Origin: Daphnia pulex
Taxonomy: Eukaryota > Arthropoda > Branchiopoda > Diplostraca > Daphniidae
DNA length: 64,000 nt
Direction: 5' to 3'
NCBI RefSeq assembly: GCF_021134715.1
Contig: NC_060022.1
Location: 6,825,001-6,889,000 of the forward strand
The position numbers were made by a program, and so were the translations under genes. The notes below the pieces were generated by a model. It made no database searches, had not been told where the DNA came from, and saw nothing but the letters and a program-made list of their open reading frames with translations. This document shows positions 57,460 through 64,000 of the stretch, in pieces. Each line of letters starts with the position of its first letter. Position 1 is the stretch's first letter.

Positions 57460-57935
57460 GAGTGTAAAATGCAAAAGTGTAGCTCGTCAATGGAATGGAT
57501 GGTCGTTGGCTTCTTCGGAAGCGAACGAGGGTGCTCTAGTATCTGTGGAACTATTGCATACGAATCATGGCTCAAAACATACATACAATGTCCGGTATCC
57601 GCGGTATATTGCATCATATGTGATAGTCTCCTAGTTGATCAATGGAATCCATGGTAATCCTTGGTCATACTGGCAGCGTTAGGATGGCCGGAACGTAGTT
57701 CCAGCCGAGTTGAATCGGATGTTGATGATTGCTAACTTTGATTGGGAGATTCTTCGGAATCCCATTATCGTCTACGTAGGCGATACTAGCGAACACCTCT
57801 TGCATTTTCTTCCCCTTTTATTTCTATTCTATAATTAAATTTTTACACACCCGGGGTGTTACATAAGGGACTTGTTTGTTTGTTACGGTTTTTAATAACA
57901 TAACCTGGACATATTAATAACATAAACTGGATAAA
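57460..57935. other. Possible SINE body; otherwise no feature
   Basis: Mixed-composition sequence directly behind the tRNA-like head. No coding frame is supported. Confidence 0.3.
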
Positions 57936-59187
57936 CAGTTTTTCATTAATTACGGGAGAACTAATTAAGTAAATGAAATTATTTTTGTTCTGGTCGCACC
58001 GCATATTTTTTCTCTAATTTTTAAGACCAAAAAGTCTGAAATGTGTCGTAAAAAGCCCGAGCTATGGAGCGTTACATACATACACTGTAGGCAGCGTACG
58101 TACGCCGCAAGGTACCCGAAGGGATTGGAATTTAAATTAAATTTAATTTTACCAATAAATATAAAGTTACGACAAATATGCAGGCATCCGTTATTGGGGT
58201 TGCAAGGTTCCCGTTGGAATATTAAAAAAATTAATTAATATCTCAAAGTTTTAAGTAAATATATATGCAGCTTATACTAACTCCGTGCGATTAATTAATG
58301 TCTCAAAGTTTTTAGTAATATATATGTAGCAAATAATACAAACACCCTTGCGACTTTGGTGCTGCGGGGCTGGAGCCCCGCCGCCCCACGCCACACGGGG
58401 ACGGGTCTTTATTTAAAGCTCATATTCTCTAAATATCCATTGAGATATTGAAATCCTGAATCAATATTGAATGAGATATTAGAATCCTGATTTAATATTG
58501 AATGCGATATTAATACGCCTCGTGGCGGGGCAATCCGCAAACGGTTGAATTATATGAGCCCCGTCACCCTATGTCGTAATAAATTTTTACTTTGCAGTGA
58601 CGGTAGAAATTAAGTTTGGTGGAATTGTGCCCATAACTAGGCCTAGTTATCAGCCTAGAGATAAAACTATAGGCAGAAACTTTATAAATGATTGGATTTC
58701 TCGTTTAATCCTATCCTATTTCAAGTAACGTTTACTTTTAATATTATTTATCCCTGCCATCTGTGTTATCGTTTGTTTATCCCTCCCATCTGTGTTATCG
58801 TCTGCTATAACAGCTACTGAAATTCTGTGAACAAGTAGCAATTTCTCCGTCTGATCAAACGCCTGAATAGATTTCAGCCAAATTTTCAGAAAAGATGTAA
58901 AATATCCTCAGCTACGTAGTAGAGTTATTGAAATGTAATAAAAATGTTGATTACAATCAATAATTGTAAAAAACTAGTGCATCCATCTATGTAGTGTTAC
59001 GAGAACTGCAAAAAGCCATCTGTGTAGTGTTACGAGAACTGAGGGTGCCCATGTAAAAACCATACCAATGTAAACCATACGGCAAACGAAACTTTGACCA
59101 GTAACCCTTCGGGTAACATACAGACAAAGTGACATGGCTTTTTTTTCTGCGTATGCGATTATTAGCTTCGCCCTTCGGGCTCGCAAT
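57936..59187 (+). repeat. Composite interspersed repeat A (1.25 kb)
   Basis: The boundaries come from comparison with repeat B (60,536-60,758), which is inverted and contains only the two ends of A joined. The left end begins CAGTTTTTCATTAATTACGG. The right end is a hairpin, GCCC TTC GGGC, then TCGCAAT. The inside contains several short tandem duplications: two units around 58,235-58,330, two around 58,434-58,510, two near 58,750-58,802 and two near 58,982-59,041. There is also a GC-rich patch near 58,365-58,400. No reading frame of note. Confidence 0.6.
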
Positions 59188-59318
59188 AATCTATAAAACT
59201 TTGCACAGTAAACTTCTTATCAATCCATCACATCATTTTAAACACAGAGTATATTCATGGTATATATTAACATTGGTCAAGATGGCAACATTGAGTCAAA
59301 AAATAATAATAAAAAAAA

Positions 59319-60272
59319 GGGCGTCCCTAAACTGCGAAAGCGAAACGCGAAACGCCTAAAATGCGAAACAGCTGTGCGAAACGGACCCAAAAGTTGGGAC
59401 CCTGTTTCGCATTTTAGTCTTTGGGTCCGTACTAAACTGCGAAATCGGTGTGTGGGAAACGTCGCAGTGTAAAGTGTAAACGTCTTGGTAGCAGACGACA
59501 ATGGACGCCGTCAACAAACAAATTGTTAAGAGTTTCAAATTTTCGAGACTTCGAGTTTCGCGCACCTTATGGCTGGTCCGCTGGTCTATTTGTGTGTTGA
59601 CCATGAAATCATGAATACGAAATACCTTGAATGCAATATGCAATAGGTGTTTTTAATTAGAAGATTGGTATAAAAAAATTAATGGAACTTCTCGTTTCCA
59701 TGTATCAGTATCAATCAGATTAACATTCTTAATTTTAAGGAAAGTTTTAGCTGATTAAATTTTAGCTTGATTTGGAACATGGTAGCTTTGATTTTTAGCT
59801 TGATATAAGGCACTCATACTGTTATGGCCGATTCTTTCTTTGTGCACGTACCTACTGGTTGATTTAAATTATTTAATGTAATGTATAATCCCTGGGCCAT
59901 TACCTAATATTTTATTATTTAAAAATATCACCATAACGTGCTGCTCTATGTCTTTCATTAGTTTAATAATCGTAAAATGCGCATTAAAACATACAGGGGT
60001 AGTGGCGAAGAAATCGAATTTGATTGCCCCCCTTCCTCCTTTAATGCCTCATCATAGCGGGAGACAATGAAAAATGGCGGCAATCTCCGTCAATTTGGAC
60101 CTCTGTGGAGAAAAGGAAAACTTTTTGTTTCGCAAGATGTTTCGCTCTCTAGTATGCCCTCCGGCATTTGGTCCCGCGAAACGGTCCCAAAATTTTGGTC
60201 CGTTTCGCACAGCTTTTCCGCATTTTAGGCGTTTCGCGTTTCGCGTTTCGCTTTCGCAGTTTAGGGACGCCC
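59319..60272. mobile_element. Non-autonomous DNA transposon, copy 2 (GGGCGTCCCTAAACTGCG termini)
   Basis: Both ends read GGGCGTCCCTAAACTGCG inward, followed by clusters of GCGAAACG. The flanks are eight A residues on each side (59,311-59,318 and 60,273-60,280), consistent with an 8-bp target duplication. The length is 954 bp. Its subterminal regions match copy 1 in inverted orientation. No transposase frame is seen. It lies in the presumed intron upstream of the exon at 60,425. Confidence 0.85.
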
Positions 60273-60424
60273 AAAAAAAATCTAGGTTTGGGTTACCATG
60301 ACAACACCAGGCAAAGCTGCCATTTAGCAAAAAAGCCTCGTCATAAGGAGGTGCATACAGTCCGTTCTAGTTGTTTTCACTTTCCAACAAAGTCGTGAAT
60401 TCGATTCTTATATTTGAATTACAG

Positions 60425-60535
60425 GTTCTGCAAGAGCGAAAAGCTGATCATCGCATTCGCATGGCTCAAGAAATTGCACAAAAAGAAAACAAGACATCTC
60501 CTACTTCCGCAGACGTTGATGACAATGTCGATTTG
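60425..60535 (+). CDS. Coding exon fragment of an unrecognised gene, cut by repeat B
   Basis: A good acceptor (gaattacag) precedes an open stretch of 37 codons starting VLQERKADHRIRMAQEIAQK and continuing into acidic sequence. The frame runs directly into repeat B after codon DL. The charged helical composition looks coding. It is probably part of the same gene as the exon at 61,339, on the same strand, but no join can be shown. The family is not recognised. Confidence 0.45.
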
Positions 60536-60758
60536 ATTGCGAGCCCGAAGGGCGAAGCTAATAATCGCATACGCAGAAAAAAAAAGCCATGTCACTTTGT
60601 CTGTATGTATGTATGTATGTAACGCTCCATAGCTCGGGCGTTTTACGACACATTTCAGACTTTTTGGTCTTAAAAACTAGACACAAGATATGCGGTACGA
60701 CCAGAACAAAAATAATTTCATTTACTTAATTAGTTCTCCTGTAATTAATGAAAAACTG
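60536..60758 (-). repeat. Interspersed repeat B, shortened inverted relative of A
   Basis: Its left part is the reverse complement of the right end of A (hairpin and the following AAAGCCATGTCACTTTGTC). Its right part is the reverse complement of the left end of A, with TGTATG units at the join. It looks like an internally deleted copy. It begins within an open reading frame. Confidence 0.65.
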
Positions 60759-61338
60759 CTAAAATAATTGCTAAACGACTAGTGACATCTGGCGGTTGCG
60801 ACTACAACTTTTTCACTTTCACATCAAATCACCACCAGATGTTATTTATGTTTTGTAGTTATTTGACTAAATGATGGTTATTTTTAAATTCAATTATTGA
60901 ACTTTATGTGTAAAAATTGGAAAATATGAGTTGATCAAACCAAACGTAAATAACTTGCAAGGATATTGAACTGCGTCAGAAAAATCCCGTTTTAAGACCT
61001 AAAAGTCTGTGAAAAAAAGCGTGAATTGTGAACAAGTCCGACTTAACAATAGGCCCTGAATTTGTCATTTAAGACAGTTTTCAACTGGCTTACGACTATC
61101 CCTTCGCGGCGAGCTGATAAGCTTGCTTTTCTATCTTAAGTAAATAATACTGATGTCATCAAAAGGCACCATGTTTCTTCGGTCATTTCACGACTGTTTT
61201 TTTACCAATGCTGAGAAACCGCGACTGGCCTCCCTTTATTTGTTGATTGAAGCTTCGTAGGACGGTACGCTTCTCAGTGATTTGGACATCCGCGAAAAAG
61301 TCGAAACTTTTATGTTTGAGGTGGGTTTTTTCTTCCAG
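60759..61338. other. Presumed intron or spacer
   Basis: AT-rich sequence with no open frame. A CTCF-like GTGACATCTGGCGG occurs near 60,780. It ends in a strong polypyrimidine tract and AG at 61,338. Confidence 0.4.
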
Positions 61339-64000
61339 AAATGGAATGTTGTTCCCACCTCCGGAACAATTTTCCCAAAGACTTGTTCAGATATCCAAGA
61401 TATCACACGTTCCCACACAATCCAAAGTGAGTTTGGAAGAAGCCATGTGCTACACACCACCAAACTTGGTGACTTCTGCTGACGAAGCACCTGTTTATGA
61501 GAATCTTCAATTCTACACTTCACCAAAGAAAACATTTTCAAGTATTTCATCAGCTAGTAACATGTGTGTGCCAAGGGAGTCCCTAATTTGCGCGAAGCGT
61601 GCCTGCGCGCGCGCGCACTCTAATTTGCGCGCAATAACGTGCGCGCCTTACACACTAATGTGCGCGCTTTTCAAAATTGCGCGCGCACAAAATTTTCAAT
61701 ATTTTTTTTTCTCGTTACTGGGAGTTGTTATAAAAAGCATAGATTACGGTATATTGTGTATCTATTGTGTTAGTGTAATGATAGTTTCAATAAATGAACG
61801 CATATAATGTTTACTTTTTATTTCTTTTACACTGCTCGTGTAGTAGGCTATGGGCCTTCAAAATTCACACACACACACACGATTTATTTTAAATTGATCT
61901 GTTTAAACTATATGGACATAGCATAGACTAATGATAACATTTGATTATACTGATGAGACATAATCTGCTGGTCAGAACTCTGAACAGCAACGGATAGATT
62001 CAAATCGTGGGAAATAGTGTAACAGCGCAAAATTTTGGTTACCCGTCCCTTGATTCTGATTTTTGGTTACCCGTCCCTTGATTCTGAAAACCTCAAGGCT
62101 TACAGCAAATATTGCTGCACAACTGCAAAGCCTACGGCTACGGCGACTGGAAAAAAGACTTGACTCTAAGTCAGTTTCAAAGTGCTTTCTTCTGATCAGG
62201 ATGACTCGTAATTGCGGGCGAAAGTCCGAAAATTACAAATTCTTTAAATTAATTTCTAAACTCGCACTTTTGAGTGAAGCAGTTGTGAAGGTCACACTCT
62301 CGTCCTTTTTTAGGCTACATATTTGTAGCTGGTGTACAAATTCGTCTTTGTACACCTTTTGTACACCTTTTGTATATACTGTAAAGGAAAAAACGATTTG
62401 TACGCCTCCTTTACAAGTATGCAAATTAGGTTTTTTCGAGTTTTTCACTCTTTAAGCGAAAGGAAGAGACCCAAAAATCTTTTTTTCTCTCTTCGTTTCT
62501 TCGTTTCTCTCCCATCCCTAACCGCCCTAATCTCAAGTTCTTTCTTGAAAAGCCGCGCGATGGAAATCCATAATGGCGGCTAAAAACGAAAAATGTTTCT
62601 AAGTCCCATCACCGAAATTCAATGGTGCTTTTAGATGAAAACTCGATAAGTTGTTGGCTTAATATATTGTTAGCAAGCTCTTTAATTCAACAATGATTGC
62701 AATCAATAGCAATCTTGAAATTAGAAGTTTCTTTCTCTGCCCTAAGAATTAATTGGTATTACAAGCTTCCCAACTTGATATCAATAGCTGGTGGCACAGC
62801 GGATAAATACTGGCTTGTAAATCTGAGGTTCCGGGTTCGACTCCCGATAAAAGCAAATACGTTAATGGCAATTGGTGAAAGACATTAGAAAGCCATAAAT
62901 TACAGATTGAGAATTAGGAAAATATCAGATTAAATGAAGTAAAGGTTAATAGAGATAAAATAGAGGGAAGCAAAAATTTTTTCCTTTCATTCTTGAAAGT
63001 GGGGGATGGGTGAGAAAAACGGTGGTCGCGCGAATTTGATAAAACAAAGACGTTATGACCTCGTGCCGGGTATACAAAAGGTGTACAAAAAAAATATGTA
63101 CACCTTATGTACACCCGGGTGTACAAGCTTGTACCCACTTTCATTTAACACCAAGTATGTACACCCTTTGTACGCCCAAAAAGGACGAGAGTGCAAGGGA
63201 GACTTCGTTTATTTGTACGAAGCGAAGGATGAATAAAAAAAAGAAGGTAAATTCTGATTTTTAATTTAATTTCTGAAAAAGTGGGATAAATATTACAATT
63301 TGCATGTAAATGGTTCAGATTGGAGGGCAGACGGCTATCATTTTCGACAGAAAGGTGGAAAGACAAATTGCCCATTTGATGGCAACCAACTTTTCGTTTT
63401 TTTGGGCAAAGTAGGAGTGAGGTTGGAGGCCGTAACATAACGTTACTAACAGGTTGTTCAGCCTAATATGTGCACACGAAAAAATGTCGTAAGAAAATAA
63501 AATTCTCATCAGTGTACTGTGTGTGTATATTTTCAAAGAGGTTCATACACGAGCAGAGTATAAGAAATTTTGTGCGCGCGCAATTTTGAAAAGCGCGCAC
63601 ATTAGTGTGTAAGGCGCGCACGTTATTGCGCGCAAATTAGAGTGCGCGCGCGCGCAGGCGCGCTTCGCGCAAATTAGGGACTCCCGTGTGCCAACCTATC
63701 AGCCAGTTTCCTCCAACCTTGCTGCATTGAAAACTGATGCCCAGTTGGCCACACAACAGCCCTTTGAGCCAAGTCAGTTTCCCCCACCTTCTACATCGAT
63801 GAAATGCAAATCTTTCACACAAGCATATCCAGCACCACAAATCATCAAGCCATCTCCTCAAAGGTTTTCCCAACCTACTCCTACCTATCAACAAACTCAA
63901 AACGCTTCAAGCACTACTACAACTGGATATGAAAAGTCACCTCAGCGATTCATCAAACCAGGAATGACAACTGATTCAAGCATTCAACAGATGAGTCCAG
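61339..64000 (+). CDS. Coding exon of an unrecognised Pro/Gln/Ser/Thr-rich protein, interrupted by a 2.1-kb transposon; runs off the window
   Basis: The acceptor ttttttcttccag precedes an open frame from 61,339 to the transposon at 61,575. Reading A, then AAT GGA ATG, it gives NGMLFPPPEQFSQRL and later AMCYTPPNLV and YENLQFYTSPKKTFSS. Beyond the transposon the same frame continues from 63,695 to the window end (AALKTDAQLATQQPFEPSQF, PSPQRFSQPTPTYQQTQ, SPQRFIKPGM). The frame is open over about 540 coding bases once the insert and its 9-base duplication are set aside. The composition is that of a disordered scaffold or muscle-type linker, but I cannot name it. The insertion introduces stops, so this allele should be truncated unless spliced around. 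Confidence 0.6.
62295..63193. repeat. Inner inverted-repeat unit with TGTACA clusters
   Basis: The ends are CACTCTCGTCCTTTTT and its reverse complement (16 of 16). Just inside both ends are several TGTACA-type palindromes: about five in 62,330-62,415 and seven in 63,065-63,175. I could not find a target duplication. It is nested in the 2.1-kb transposon. Confidence 0.65.
62787..62854 (+). repeat. tRNA-like sequence inside the transposon
   Basis: It starts GCTGGTGGCACAGCGGATAA with an A-box-like TGGCACAGCGG. It has an anticodon-type loop CTTGTAA (TGT would be Thr), a B-box-like GGGTTCGACTCCC, and ends in AAAGC. The T stem is good and the anticodon stem is poor. It looks like a tRNA pseudogene or SINE head rather than a functional tRNA. 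Confidence 0.55.

Larger units (their letters stand above)
61575..63685. mobile_element. Non-autonomous DNA transposon, copy 3 (GGGAGTCCCTAATTTGCGCG termini)
   Basis: 121-bp terminal inverted repeats (61,575-61,695 and 63,565-63,685) differ by a single base in my hand alignment. They are rich in GCGCGC and TTTGCGCGCAA. The 9-base flank GTGTGCCAA is duplicated exactly at 61,566-61,574 and 63,686-63,694. The length is 2111 bp. The interior holds a 27-bp tandem duplication near 62,036-62,091, an inner inverted-repeat unit (62,295-63,193) and a tRNA-like sequence, but no transposase frame. The almost identical ends and perfect target duplication point to a recent insertion. Confidence 0.92.

Noticed and set aside
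59277..59501. Open frames within the transposon termini
   Set aside because: They arise from the repeated GCGAAACG motifs and recur in all four transposon ends, so they are not genes.
61590..61690. GC-alternating tract as possible Z-DNA or CpG island
   Set aside because: It is fully explained as the terminal inverted repeat of the 2.1-kb transposon, since the same sequence recurs inverted at 63,565-63,685.

Overview
The window is nuclear DNA of an animal, most likely an arthropod. A small-genome crustacean such as a Daphnia-like branchiopod fits best. Every recognisable gene is a metazoan nuclear gene split by spliceosomal introns, mostly 50-100 nt long. The species is an inference from gene content and intron size; no search was possible. 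For six of the seven recognised multi-exon genes I rebuilt the exon joins by hand, and the total coding length is divisible by three. The POLR3G-like gene is the exception.

Layout. Positions 1 to about 19,400 hold no supportable gene; they are full of homopurine/homopyrimidine tracts and microsatellites. Positions 19,400-23,257 are AT-rich and also appear gene-free. The gene-dense core is 23.2-52.3 kb: CLASRP (+), LRIG (-, convergent with CLASRP), INO80 (-), OSTF1 (-), BRIX1 (+), CENPX (+) and a POLR3G/RPC7-like gene (-, convergent with CENPX, stop codons 9 bp apart). A small two-exon gene for a putative secreted peptide lies antisense inside CLASRP intron 4.

From 52.5 kb to the end the sequence is dominated by repeats and unrecognised coding material: one intact and one broken copy of an unknown protein family, tRNA-like SINE heads, a 1.25-kb composite repeat with a shortened inverted relative, and inverted-repeat transposons. 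Three non-autonomous DNA transposons (47.8-48.9, 59.3-60.3 and 61.6-63.7 kb) share the terminal pattern GGGNGTCCCTAA and have 8-10 bp target duplications. The last one interrupts a coding exon that runs off the right edge of the window.

Functionally the core is a housekeeping cluster: splicing (CLASRP), chromatin remodelling (INO80), ribosome biogenesis (BRIX1), centromere/Fanconi-linked DNA binding (CENPX), RNA polymerase III (RPC7), with a growth-factor-receptor modulator (LRIG) and an SH3/ankyrin adaptor (OSTF1). They share no operon and each appears to have its own promoter. Unusual points are four GC-AG introns among about 59, an RPC7-like gene with two apparent lesions, and the shared-terminus transposon family.
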